From Psychrosphaera haliotis (GTDB taxonomy: Bacteria > Pseudomonadota > Gammaproteobacteria > Enterobacterales > Alteromonadaceae), in NCBI RefSeq assembly GCF_009728465.1, contig NZ_WOCD01000003.1, positions 1,194,879-1,258,878 on the forward strand: DNA of 64,000 nucleotides, written 5' to 3'. A program made the position numbers and the translations under genes. This document shows, piece by piece, positions 51,887-62,722 of this stretch (position 1 is the stretch's first letter; every line of letters starts with the position of its first letter). The notes beneath the pieces are model-generated. The model did no database searches, was not told the DNA's origin, and saw only the letters and a program-made list of their open reading frames with translations.

Positions 51887-52864
51887 TTACCCCTGCGTTA
51901 ATAACGTCTTAAGATCTATAATAGCTGCATTAGCGCGCGATATATAATTTGCCATGACTAGAGAATGATTTGCCAGAACCCCGAAGCCACTTCCGTTTAA
52001 AACCATAGGGCTCCAAATAGTATGCTGCGTCGCTTCTAATTCTCTAATAATTTGCTTCAAACTCGTTTGTGCATTCTTTTTCTGCAATGTGCTGGCAAAG
52101 TCAATTTCAACCGCTTTCAAAAAGTGTAAAAGGGCCCAACTTGCGCCTTTGGCTTCATAAAATACGTCATCTATTTTCCACCAACTGGTTTGTACCATTT
52201 GGCTTTTTGCAGTCTGGGTTGATTGAATTGCTCCAGTTTCCCCTGCTAAATCGATATTAATTCTATCTTGACCAACACTCGCGCTTAACCGTTGGCTCAA
52301 GCTACCCATGCGCTTCTCAACTTCATTAAGCCAATCTTTCAAATTGTCAGCTCGAGCATAAAACTGTGCCGAACCTTGCTGTTTATCACTTAGTGAATCT
52401 CTATATTTTTCTAATGCTTCCACCGCCATAGTGTAAGACGACTCTGCACTTGGTAACGCCCAAGAAGTATGATCGATACTAAATTGTGGTTGGGCTACTT
52501 TTAAGTATGGGTTTTCAACAGATTGAGATTGCGAGCGACTAAAGTCTCGTCTCAAAGCAAGGGCGAGATCACGACTCATTTCCAATGCGCCAAACTCAAA
52601 AGCAGGAATATTATCTAAGAATAAGCTAGGCGGCGTAATGTCATTTGATAAATAACCACCAGGTTTATTCAATAAAACATTAGTCACTTCAATGAGCGTG
52701 TGTGTTGTTGTAAAACCTGTTACTGGGGTCGTATTTAGCGCTTTTGCTTTTGCTAATGAACGCTCCTCAACAGAAAAAACGTCAGGCATAAAACTCCAAT
52801 ATTGTGCTAACACGATTGAAATTACAACGATGGCCCCGAGGCCGGCCATTAACCATTTCTTCAT
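51887..52864 (-). CDS. DUF2333 family protein
   Basis: 325 residues with an N-terminal membrane helix (about 5-24, LMAGLGAIVVISIVLAQYWSF) and a large periplasmic helical domain. The segments NKPGGYLSNDITPPSLFLDN and YEAKGASWALLHFLKAVEID are typical of DUF2333. Function unknown. It is encoded 15 bases after the copper-chaperone gene and just upstream of the TIGR04219 barrel gene, so an envelope role is likely but unproven. Confidence 0.82.
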   Translation of the reverse strand: MKKWLMAGLGAIVVISIVLAQYWSFMPDVFSVEERSLAKAKALNTTPVTGFTTTHTLIEVTNVLLNKPGGYLSNDITPPSLFLDNIPAFEFGALEMSRDLALALRRDFSRSQSQSVENPYLKVAQPQFSIDHTSWALPSAESSYTMAVEALEKYRDSLSDKQQGSAQFYARADNLKDWLNEVEKRMGSLSQRLSASVGQDRINIDLAGETGAIQSTQTAKSQMVQTSWWKIDDVFYEAKGASWALLHFLKAVEIDFASTLQKKNAQTSLKQIIRELEATQHTIWSPMVLNGSGFGVLANHSLVMANYISRANAAIIDLKTLLTQG

Positions 52865-52879
52865 TTTGATAACCTTCTA

Positions 52880-53320
52880 TTAATGATGGTGTTTAACTTT
52901 AAGCTTATGAACTTCAAAAGGAACTGTAAAAGAATCGCCAGACTTTGTTGTAAATAGCACATCTACAAGCTTAGCACTGTTAAGCTCAGGCTCAACTTTA
53001 AGAAACATTAAATGCAATCCACCTGACTCAAAAACAATGGTATCACCTGCTGGTATTTTCACTTCCATTTCTTGATACATACGCATTACACCGTTGTTCA
53101 TATCATGATTGTGAAATTCTAATACTTCTGACGCACTGCTTTTAGCAGAAACTAAAATGACATCTTTAGTGCCCATGTTTGTCATTTTAAAATAACCCAC
53201 GGTATTTTTCATGCCTGGTATTGGCGCTCTAACCGTTGCTTCAGATGCTGAAATAGATAAATCAGCAAAAGCTGTGCTACTAAAAACAACCAAACTAAAT
53301 ATTAATACTAAAATTTTCAT
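52880..53320 (-). CDS. Periplasmic copper chaperone PCu(A)C family protein
   Basis: 146 residues: signal peptide (about 1-19, SSTAFA), then the PCu(A)C domain with its copper ligands: LEFHNHDMNNGVMRMYQ and GGLHLMFLKVE (the His-Met...Met...His-Met pattern). The C-terminus is HHH. Such proteins deliver Cu(I) to cytochrome oxidase or help in copper handling. It opens the little operon with DUF2333 and the barrel protein. The upstream gap (71 bases) separates it from the psp genes. Confidence 0.9.
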   Translation of the reverse strand: MKILVLIFSLVVFSSTAFADLSISASEATVRAPIPGMKNTVGYFKMTNMGTKDVILVSAKSSASEVLEFHNHDMNNGVMRMYQEMEVKIPAGDTIVFESGGLHLMFLKVEPELNSAKLVDVLFTTKSGDSFTVPFEVHKLKVKHHH

Positions 53321-53391
53321 GTTTTGTTACCTAAAGGACTTAAACCAATAGGAATCATACATTATGCAACTCATTGATCGCATATTTATTT

Positions 53392-53718
53392 TTATGTATT
53401 TTTGCGCTTTCTAAAAAATATCAAGTAGCCAATTATGCCAAATAGTATTAGTGGCCAAACAGCTGATAGACCTGCAAGTACAATCGCCCCAACAATCATA
53501 GCGAAGACAACAAACAAACCTGCAAAAAGACTAATTAAGGCTACCGCTAATCCAAAAAAGATAAGTAGCACTACAGCAAAACCGATTAGATTTTCAGTAA
53601 CGCCACCTACATTAGACCAGTGGCTTAAACCTTCAACGTTAACGTAGTAGGTAGGCAGCATACTTAGTATCAACACGATACCAAGTAATGCGAGTCCAAC
53701 TTTTAAAAATGTCGCCAT
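53392..53718 (-). CDS. Small hydrophobic membrane protein in the psp operon
   Basis: 108 residues, mostly hydrophobic, with three or four helices (about 7-26, 42-62, 64-83, 84-103) and a basic RKRKNT end. I do not recognise the family. It lies 15 bases after pspC and is co-oriented with pspA, so a role in envelope stress is plausible but inferred from position only. Confidence 0.7.
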   Translation of the reverse strand: MATFLKVGLALLGIVLILSMLPTYYVNVEGLSHWSNVGGVTENLIGFAVVLLIFFGLAVALISLFAGLFVVFAMIVGAIVLAGLSAVWPLILFGIIGYLIFFRKRKNT

Positions 53719-53733
53719 GATTCGACTCCTTCT

Positions 53734-53943
53734 CTAATAATATTTTTTGGTGGGCATCAATATTGATGCTAGGAAATAACCAAAGATTGCAGCTCCTGGG
53801 TAAAATAATCCAAAGACCACCGTAGCAGCTCGTACACCCCAAACCGGTAAGTTAAAGTGTTTAGCCGTTCCCGCACAAACCCCTGTCAATTTTCTATTCA
53901 AAGCGTCTTTGGTAATTGGATTGCCTATATATTCGTTTTTCAT
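53734..53943 (-). CDS. pspC: PspC-domain protein
   Basis: 69 residues, just the PspC domain: NRKLTGVCAGTAKHFNLPVW and a helix (VVFGLFYPGAAIFGYFLASI). In E. coli PspC senses membrane stress with PspB and frees PspF from PspA. The protein is shorter than E. coli PspC (119), lacking the cytoplasmic tail with leucine zipper. It starts 10 bases after the pspA stop. No pspB is nearby. Confidence 0.86.
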   Translation of the reverse strand: MKNEYIGNPITKDALNRKLTGVCAGTAKHFNLPVWGVRAATVVFGLFYPGAAIFGYFLASILMPTKKYY

Positions 53944-53952
53944 AATTATCCC

Positions 53953-54612
53953 CTAACTATTGGCTACTTTTTTCTTTAGTTCAGCTAATTGCTCATCTAC
54001 TTTAGACTCGACCTCAAGCTTTCTAAACTCATCATGTAAATTTCTAGACGTGACATCATATGCGTCGGCTTGGCTTTCTAGATCATCTACTTTGCGTTGC
54101 AACTGCTCATACCTTTGTGTAACCGCGTCAACTCTATTTGTGTCCATAACCTGTTGAGAACGCATTCTAACTTCAGCAGTTTCTAACCTTCGGTCTGTGC
54201 TATTTATCTTCCCTTTCACTTCCGACAACTTCTTGTTAAGTGCTGCTGTATCAGTAGAGATAGTTTCCAAATCTTTGTCTATCGAAGCGATTTGCTTTTC
54301 AATTGCCGCTACTGTTTTGCTGTTTTGTTCTTTCTGAACCAGGGCATCGCGGGCTAAATCTTCTCTGTTTTTTGATAAAGCTAACTCTGCTTTTGCTTGC
54401 CAGTCGTTTTGCTCTTTAACTAAGGCTTCCAAATCACGGCCAATATGCTTTTTCTCAGCAATTAAACTAGCAGCGTGAGTGCGAGCTTCAACCAGAGCCT
54501 CTTCCATATCTTGAGCTATAAGTCGTAACATATGCTCTGGCTTTTCAGCTTTATCTAATGCTGCGTTTAGGTTCGCGTTCATAACATCTACAAATCTATT
54601 TAATACGCCCAT
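53953..54612 (-). CDS. pspA: Phage shock protein A (PspA/IM30 family)
   Basis: 219 residues, all-helical: the amphipathic N-terminus (MGVLNRFVDVMNANLNAALD) binds the membrane and long coiled coils follow (about 30-215). PspA guards the inner membrane and, in enterobacteria, inhibits the activator PspF. The start is ATG with AGGAG 7 bases upstream. It heads an operon with pspC and a small membrane protein. A sigma-54 promoter lies about 150 bases upstream. pspF and pspB are not in the window. Confidence 0.93.
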   Translation of the reverse strand: MGVLNRFVDVMNANLNAALDKAEKPEHMLRLIAQDMEEALVEARTHAASLIAEKKHIGRDLEALVKEQNDWQAKAELALSKNREDLARDALVQKEQNSKTVAAIEKQIASIDKDLETISTDTAALNKKLSEVKGKINSTDRRLETAEVRMRSQQVMDTNRVDAVTQRYEQLQRKVDDLESQADAYDVTSRNLHDEFRKLEVESKVDEQLAELKKKVANS

Positions 54613-54764
54613 TTGTTTCTCCTAACTTTTCTCTGTTTTTATTTAGATTAAGTACGACTTAATTCGCACTATTTTATTTTCGAATACCAATTGGGTAATG
54701 CTCTTTTCGCAATACCTCTTTTTAGCAATCTTCTTTTCTACACGTTCTTTCTATATTAGTTACT

Positions 54765-54780
54765 TCCAAACTACGTGCCA
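54765..54780 (-). promoter_or_regulatory. Sigma-54-type promoter for pspA
   Basis: On the minus strand TGGCACGTAGTTTGGA matches the -24/-12 consensus TGGCACG-N4-TTGC-W, with only the C of the -12 GC changed to G and correct 10-base spacing between the two GG/G positions. It would give a 5' leader of roughly 140 bases before pspA. psp operons are classically PspF/sigma-54 controlled, so this fits. Confidence 0.75.
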
Positions 54781-55051
54781 TTACCACTACTGGTGTAAGT
54801 CTCTGTATTTTATAGGAATTTAATAACCCACAAAGAAAGTCGGAAAGGACACATTTAAGATTGTGGCTAATTTGACGAATAGTTGAACAATTTAGCCAGT
54901 CAAAATTAAAGAAGGGTGGGCTAATGAAAACTCAAAGGTTTGTCTTGGTGCTAAATGTCATATTTTGAAGAGACAGGTATCTGAAACTGGTGCCTGATAT
55001 TTTGGACGTTATAAACCTTGCCCTTTCGAGATAAAAACAGAGCCTGAGGTT
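54781..55051. other. Intergenic region upstream of the pspA promoter
   Basis: No gene is supported here. PspF-binding enhancer sites would be expected within it, but I cannot assign any with confidence. The hexamer repeat begins at its right end. Confidence 0.4.
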
Positions 55052-55171
55052 GGATTTAGATTTGGATTTAGATTTAGATTTGGATTTAGATTTGGATTTA
55101 GATTTAGATTTGGATTTAGATTTAGATTTAGATTTGGATTTAGATTTAGATTTAGATTTAGATTTAGATTT
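55052..55171. repeat. Tandem hexanucleotide repeat, 20 copies of (G/A)GATTT
   Basis: Exactly 20 uninterrupted 6-base units, each GGATTT or AGATTT, with 6 to 7 GGATTT units interspersed. It lies between the 47-residue gene and the pspA regulatory region. On the minus strand an open frame through it would spell alternating Asn-Leu and Asn-Pro, but no translation signal supports that. Such arrays are prone to slippage in copy number, so length could vary among strains. Confidence 0.95.
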
Positions 55172-55222
55172 GCAAAAAGGTTATCTATTAACACTTTTTT
55201 ACTAACACTTTAAGCAAATTGA

Positions 55223-55366
55223 CTACATTCTAATTTGCTTATTGATTAATACCGTTAACCCAGCTAACCATTCTGAGGAGCGCACTGCGTTTACAATTGC
55301 GTAAACTACTCCAAGGCTAATAACTGGCAAGAATGAAACAACAAATAAGGTAAAAGAACTTACCAT
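55223..55366 (-). CDS. Tiny single-pass membrane protein, 47 residues
   Basis: Open frame ATG at 55366 to TAG at 55223. Start MVSSFTLFVVSFLPVISL then GVVYAIVNAVRSSEWLAG. A hydrophobic helix (about residues 5-27) is followed by an amphipathic tail. It begins 2 bases after the stop of the preceding small gene, which implies translational coupling; a Shine-Dalgarno site is weak. I do not recognise the family. Its placement behind a sigma-54-like promoter next to psp genes hints at an envelope-stress role, inferred only. Confidence 0.55.
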   Translation of the reverse strand: MVSSFTLFVVSFLPVISLGVVYAIVNAVRSSEWLAGLTVLINKQIRM

Positions 55367-55368
55367 AA

Positions 55369-55603
55369 TTATTCACTCATGGAGTCAGTTGAATTTGCTG
55401 TTTGTTTTGCAAGCTTCATCAATTGTTGCACCTGAAAAAGATCGTTGCTTAAAATTGATTGTTTCGCTTTGTAGTTTACGTGTTTTTGTACAGTTGTAAT
55501 TTGTTTGTTAACTAAGCTTTGTAAATCTTGAGTATCAGACAGATTGCTAATTGATACTGGTGTGTTTAATACAAGGCTGCTTAATAGAAACTAATGATTG
55601 CAT
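55369..55603 (-). pseudogene. Small secreted-like helical protein gene, frameshifted near its start
   Basis: ATG at 55603 has AGGAG about 6 bases upstream. The frame stops after 18 codons, but removing one base of the AAA at 55588-55590 (minus TTT) joins MQSLV to LLSSLVLNTPVSISNLSD and on to the stop at 55369. The restored protein has about 77 residues: a hydrophobic start then a Gln/Lys/Ser-rich helical part (VNKQITTVQKHVNYKAKQ). Unknown family. It is coupled to the 47-residue gene. Confidence 0.5.
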
Positions 55604-55644
55604 GACTTTCTCCTAGTGTTTTTTTGTTTAGTCGGAGATAGTGT

Positions 55645-55660
55645 TACAAAGGTTGTGCCA
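55645..55660 (-). promoter_or_regulatory. Sigma-54-like promoter for the small-gene pair
   Basis: TGGCACAACCTTTGTA on the minus strand, keeping TGGCAC, 5-base spacing and TTG, with C to T at -12. It lies 10 bases after the dusA terminator, and about 42 bases before the start codon at 55603, leaving a leader of about 30 bases. The arrangement resembles the pspA promoter 880 bases away. Confidence 0.55.
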
Positions 55661-55670
55661 AGCTTAAAAT

Positions 55671-55700
55671 AAAAAAAGGCCCTTATTAAATAGGCCTTTT
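55671..55700 (-). terminator. Rho-independent terminator after dusA
   Basis: AAAAGGCC pairs with GGCCTTTT (8 bp) around an 11-base AT-rich loop, followed by T's on the minus strand. It lies about 73 bases after the dusA stop and just upstream of the sigma-54-like site. Confidence 0.75.
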
Positions 55701-55772
55701 ATAGTTTGTAAGTGCAAACGTAATAATTTCACAGTTTAACTAAAACAACTCAATGGTAAATTTAACCACTTT

Positions 55773-56768
55773 TTAGTCAATTCCTCTTTCTCGAAAAAAC
55801 TCTGTAGCTTCTACTATTAACTCTTTACCTTTTTTATCCGTTTTCACGGCATTTTCACTTAAATAACGACGCCAAATTTTAGCCCCTGGTAAACCTAAAT
55901 AAAGTCCCATCATATGGCGTAAAACATGCCATGCACGACCCTCATTAATTTCATGTTTAGTGATGTAATCAGACATTTTTTCTAAAACACCAGAACGTGA
56001 GATCTTTTCATGATTATCCTGGTAAATAACGTCATCAACATCGGCCATGATATACGGGTTTTGGTAAACCTCTCGACCCATCATTACACCATCAACGTGT
56101 TTAAGGTGTTCTAGACTTTCATCTAAGGTTTTTACACCACCGTTGATGATAATTTCCAGCTCAGGAAACATCTCTTTAATTTTATAAACACGGTCGTAGT
56201 CAAGTGGCGGTATATCGCGGTTTTCTTTTGGGCTAAGGCCTGTAAGCCAAGCTTTTCTTGCATGTATGATAAACGTTTCACAGCCTGCTACTTTAACTTT
56301 GGTAACAAAGTCTAATAAAAATTCAAAACTATCTTGATCATCTATTCCAATACGAGACTTCACTGTAATAGGAATAGTTGTCACTGCTTTCATTGCGGCA
56401 ACGCATTCTGCAACTAATTCAGGTTTTGCCATTAAACAGGCGCCAAACATACCATTTTGAACACGATCTGATGGGCAACCTACGTTTAAGTTTACCTCGT
56501 CGTAACCTCTCTCTTCGGCTAATTTGGCACAGTGTGCCAACGCTTCCGGATCGCTGCCACCTAGCTGCAAGGCTACCGGTTGCTCTTCGGTATTAAACTT
56601 AAGAAAGTCATTTTTTCCGTGAATAATAGCGCCAGTTGTAACCATCTCGGTATATAACACAGAGTGTTTAGACATTGTTCGATAAAAGTAACGGCAATGG
56701 CGATCGGTCCAATCCAACATTGGTGCAACGCAGAAGCGGCGGTCTAATTTACGTTTATCAGTATTCAT
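55773..56768 (-). CDS. dusA: tRNA-dihydrouridine(20/20a) synthase
   Basis: FMN-dependent reductase making dihydrouridine in the D loop of tRNAs. The 331 residues begin with [20 protein letters not shown], then [17 protein letters not shown] (active-site Cys in GxFGACL) and [20 protein letters not shown], all typical of DusA rather than Dus[22 protein letters not shown] is the phosphate site. It is transcribed alone, with its own terminator. Confidence 0.96.
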   Translation of the reverse strand: MNTDKRKLDRRFCVAPMLDWTDRHCRYFYRTMSKHSVLYTEMVTTGAIIHGKNDFLKFNTEEQPVALQLGGSDPEALAHCAKLAEERGYDEVNLNVGCPSDRVQNGMFGACLMAKPELVAECVAAMKAVTTIPITVKSRIGIDDQDSFEFLLDFVTKVKVAGCETFIIHARKAWLTGLSPKENRDIPPLDYDRVYKIKEMFPELEIIINGGVKTLDESLEHLKHVDGVMMGREVYQNPYIMADVDDVIYQDNHEKISRSGVLEKMSDYITKHEINEGRAWHVLRHMMGLYLGLPGAKIWRRYLSENAVKTDKKGKELIVEATEFFRERGID

Positions 56769-56908
56769 ACAGACTCTTTTATTATAGCGGATAGGTTCAG
56801 TTAAATAACTCAGGTTACTTGATCATGTATTTTTCAATTATTACGCAATGAAAATGGGTAAAAAGGAAAGCCAAATTATAGCATTGTGAATAGGTAAAGA
56901 AAAAGCAG

Positions 56909-56929
56909 GAGCACCGTTGAAAGGTGCTC
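56909..56929 (-). terminator. Terminator after the M28 peptidase gene
   Basis: GAGCACC / GGTGCTC stem of 7 bp with a 7-base loop; on the minus strand it is followed by CTGCTTTTTCTTT. It sits 10 bases from the peptidase stop codon. Confidence 0.7.
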
Positions 56930-56939
56930 AATGTCGAAG

Positions 56940-58328
56940 TTATTCACCAAAATCGCCAGCAGCACCCGGGAAAACAACTGGACTCTCAGTGCGATCTTTA
57001 CTAACGCTTGCAACACCAAAAAAGTAGTTATCTATTACAACATTTTCTAAGGTAAATTCGGTTACATCTCCTACAAAGCGACTAAATTGCCACTGAGGCG
57101 AATCAGTGTACCTCCAGTAAATTTTGTATCCTAAAAACTGAGGGTTTTGCTGTTTATTTATTGCAGCCCAACTAAGTGTGGTGTGCGGTAAAACAGCACC
57201 TGCTATTTGGACTTTGCTTGGTGGAGGTGGTGCCCATGCCATTGAGGCGAGAGAAACTGCATTTAATGATGTCAATTTTGCCGCATACTCAAAGTCGACA
57301 CCGTCAATGGTATCGCCGTATTCAATTCCGTTTTCGGTTCTAAGGTCTTGATGTTGACGGTTGTAATTCTCATTAGTTTCCATGATTCGAATACCAGGGT
57401 AACCTAAGTCATTAAACGGACGATGGTGCCCACCTCGTCGAAATCGATCTAATCTATAAATGACCATAGTGTCCAAGTTTGGTATATATCGATCAGCCAT
57501 TAAATCAATATACCTTGCAAGGTTACGGCTAGGCGAGTCAACTTCTCCGCCTGTAAAACGACGCAAATTTGATTCTTTCGACGTTTCATTTTGACGCGTG
57601 CCTTCGGCAAAGATCCTCGCCGTAGTATTGTTAATTACGCCATTTACACCTTCAATGTTGCCAATCATATCGTTGTTAAGCACAGCTTTAAGACGCCAAC
57701 TATTTTTCTGTGCATGTTTCTGCTAAGATTCGACCACCAAATAAACCCTGCTCTTCACCTGCTAAGGCAGCATATACGATACTGCCATTAAATTTATATT
57801 GGCTTAGTACTCTGGCGGCCTCTAACGTACCGGCAACACCAGACGCATTATCATTAGCGCCTGGAGCGTCTGATGTATAGTCCATTACATCGCTTACTCT
57901 CGAGTCAATATCGCCAGACATTAATACATACCGACCAGGATCAGTTGATCCCTTCTGATTGCAATTACACTTACCACTTCGGTAGCTTTCGGAATTCGCT
58001 TCGCACCCTTTATCGTTTCTGATTGGTAAAATACTTCTAAACATCCGCCACAGTTTTCGGAAATCAATTCAAATTCAGCTTTTATCCAACGACGGGCCGC
58101 TCCTATTCCTCGTGTATCAGATGTGGTCTCAGATAGGGTATGTCTAGTTCCAAAACCAACAAGCTTTTCAATATCTTTTTCAATACGATTTGGCGAAATA
58201 TCTGAAACAATTTTATGTAAGCTCTCATCAGCATTATTAATTATTGCTGGATCGGCAGATACATATAGTTGCGGTGTGGTAGCTGCCATTACTAATAATA
58301 TGATCTTTCCGTTGATATTCTTAAACAT
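56940..58328 (-). pseudogene. M28-family metallopeptidase, two frameshifts
   Basis: Three frames form one protein of about 460 residues: a signal peptide (about 1-26, PQLYVSADP), a propeptide, and the M28 core with MSGDIDSRVSD, GANDNASGVAGT, LAGEEQGLFGG and LNNDMIGNIEG. His is in RRGGHHRPF. A fibronectin-like end follows (TLSWAAINKQQNPQFLGYKI). The first shift (near 57954-57960) is one lost base; the second (T run at 57703-57707) is one extra base. Asp instead of His in MSGDIDSR probably is normal for this subgroup, which I recall only from memory. A functional enzyme is unlikely if the indels are real. Confidence 0.75.
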
Positions 58329-58378
58329 TCTTATTCCTATTAAATTATGTTCGTTATCAAATTTTTATAACGTCTAAT

Positions 58379-58908
58379 CTATAACGCTTTTTTATCTTTA
58401 TATCGTTTCTTAACTATGAACTGCTGATAATTTGTTAAATCTTTGTATGTTCTTTTAGTAATTGATTCAATTTCGGTGTGATAGCTAATGTCTCTCAGCC
58501 ACTCTATATTATATGGACATTTCTTGATTAACCGACGAATGACCTTTCGAGTATCTATATAGTTCATGCCTTTAGATTTATAAAATAGGACTTCTGCAAA
58601 CATGGTTGGGGTTACACAGTAATAGTTTTTACTATCTGACTCTAAGAATTTAGTATCGAAAGAAGATACCGCTAAGTTAGAATTTGGTTTAGGTATGTGA
58701 ATAGTCACACTCCCCTTAACTAATGTTTTACCTGTCTTTTGCGTAAAACCGAGGGACTCAAAAACGAAATAACGTATTTGCGTTGGCCAATAGAAAGCAC
58801 ATCATAATCATTCCTAACAAAAAAATTGTCATCGTATACCGTAATTAAAGGCAAGCCTTCTAAAGCATATAGATTGTTGTCTCTGTTCAGTGCTGAAAAG
58901 TCGATCAT
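58379..58908 (-). pseudogene. Unknown gene of about 175 residues, frameshifted
   Basis: The first frame (ATG 58908) stops at 58720; the second (to 58379) begins without a good start. Adding one base to the AAA opposite 58777-58779 joins them through RYFVFESLGFTQKTGKTLVK, a continuous natural-looking stretch. I do not recognise the family. The C-terminal half is rich in Lys/Tyr (RKVIRRLIKKCPYNIEWLRD), with no membrane helix. It lies between the M28 gene and the rRNA operon; composition is more AT-rich than neighbours. Confidence 0.5.
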
Positions 58909-59191
58909 TTACGCTGCCTTAAAATTCATAACGCTCTTAAAGTTCTTCACGCTATTTGTTCCATCTATTATTACGAGTATAACATCAGATAGATCATAGA
59001 AAAGGAAAGGTAGGAGCCTTAGAGCGGCCACATTAGTGAGCGTTATTTTTGATTTTGCTGAATTCCAAACGTAAAAAATCCTCCGCACTTACGTACGTAG
59101 AGCAGGATGTTCAAGTGTCGCGAAGGCATGGATGCCTAGGAGCGACCGAGGGAGAGCGCATTTCGAGTGAATTGGATAAATCGCAGGCAAT
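58909..59191. other. Non-coding region downstream of the rRNA operon
   Basis: No supported gene. It carries one CATGGATG palindrome (59124-59137, AGGCATGGATGCCT) and leads from the second terminator to the unknown gene, whose promoter it should contain. Confidence 0.5.
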
Positions 59192-59220
59192 AAAAACCCC
59201 CTCGCACAACGTGCAAGGGG
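59192..59220 (-). terminator. Distal rRNA-operon terminator
   Basis: On the minus strand CCCCTTGCAC pairs with GTGCGAGGGG around a 3-base loop, then G and TTTTT. It follows a copy of the 5S 3' tail, so it seems to have belonged to a second 5S gene. Confidence 0.85.
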
Positions 59221-59227
59221 TTAGTAT

Positions 59228-59241
59228 GGGAGCCTGGCGGT
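59228..59241 (-). repeat. Relic of a 5S rRNA 3' end
   Basis: The 14-base plus-strand word GGGAGCCTGGCGGT is identical to the 3' end of the 5S gene at 59369-59382, and like that copy is followed on the minus strand by a terminator. The rest of a 5S gene is missing. Confidence 0.6.
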
Positions 59242-59242
59242 C

Positions 59243-59260
59243 GACTGCATGGATGCAGTC
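59243..59260. repeat. Palindrome with CATGGATG core
   Basis: GACTGCATGGATGCAGTC is a near-perfect inverted repeat of 18 bases. Related palindromes with the same core lie at 59124-59137 and 59583-59598, all close to 5S. Confidence 0.6.
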
Positions 59261-59330
59261 GGTTGATTGCGTCGGGAACGAGCAATCTAGAGCGTTAGCG
59301 AGCCGCCTTAATTGCTTAACGCCTAGAACG

Positions 59331-59357
59331 AAAAACCCCCGCACATATGTACGAGGG
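59331..59357 (-). terminator. Rho-independent terminator after 5S rRNA
   Basis: CCCTCGTAC pairs with GTGCGGGGG on the minus strand (9 bp with wobbles) around an ATAT loop, followed by TTTTT. It is 14 bases after the 5S 3' end. Confidence 0.85.
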
Positions 59358-59370
59358 ATTATTCAATTGG

Positions 59371-59489
59371 GAGCCTGGCGGTGAGCTACTCTCGCATAGC
59401 AAATGCTACACTACCATCGCCGCAGCTGCGTTTCACTTCTGAGTTCGAAATGGAATCAGGTGGGTCCACAGCGCTATTGCCACCAGGCA
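59371..59489 (-). rRNA. rrf: 5S ribosomal RNA
   Basis: Read on the minus strand it begins TGCCTGGTGG and contains CCGAACTCAGAAGTGAAAC-like sequence (TTTCGAACTCAGAAGTGAAA) and GATGGTAGTG. It ends CCGCCAGGCTC, pairing with the 5' end. About 119 nt, the usual length. Ends are estimated by pairing. Confidence 0.93.
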
Positions 59490-59582
59490 AAAGACTTGTC
59501 TTTATAATCTAGAAAGCGTGTACCACTAAAAGCAGTTACATGAAATTTGTTATTCAACCAAAATAATTTTGAGTATCTGCGA

Positions 59583-59598
59583 CCTCCATGGATGGAGG
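59583..59598. repeat. Palindrome with CATGGATG core in the 23S-5S spacer
   Basis: CCTCCATGGATGGAGG is a perfect 16-base inverted repeat in the 23S-5S spacer, beside GTGTCG, a word also next to the 59124 palindrome. It may be an RNA-processing stem or part of a dispersed repeat. Confidence 0.6.
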
Positions 59599-59651
59599 AA
59601 GTGTCGATTGTTGTCTGGAACAACTTCGACAAGAGAACACTTAAGCGTTGT

Positions 59652-62523
<2,872 letters not shown>

Positions 62524-62722
62524 ATACAACCTTAAATGCTCTCGCAGATTCAGTCGTATATTATGTGTCATATTTATTGGTTACTTGACTTGTATAAGGC
62601 CAAGAACCTGACATAAATAACGCTTGAGTTTTCTCTTACAGTGATAATCAAAATTATTTTTTTAGTTGTTGAATAACAAATAAATAAACAATAATGTTTA
62701 CCTTATTTTTTATCAGCTTTCC

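Noticed and set aside
53639..53842. 67-residue minus-strand frame within pspC and the membrane protein gene
   Set aside because: It is a shadow frame of two well-supported genes and has no motif.
55052..55171. CRISPR-like array
   Set aside because: Units are contiguous 6-mers without spacers and no cas gene is present.
55009..55194. 61-residue minus-strand open frame of Asn-Leu/Asn-Pro repeats
   Set aside because: It is the translation of the hexamer array, with a GTG start and no ribosome site; treated as repeat only.
59049..59384. Open frames on either strand over the terminator/5S-tail region
   Set aside because: They cross terminators and rRNA sequence and have no coding character.
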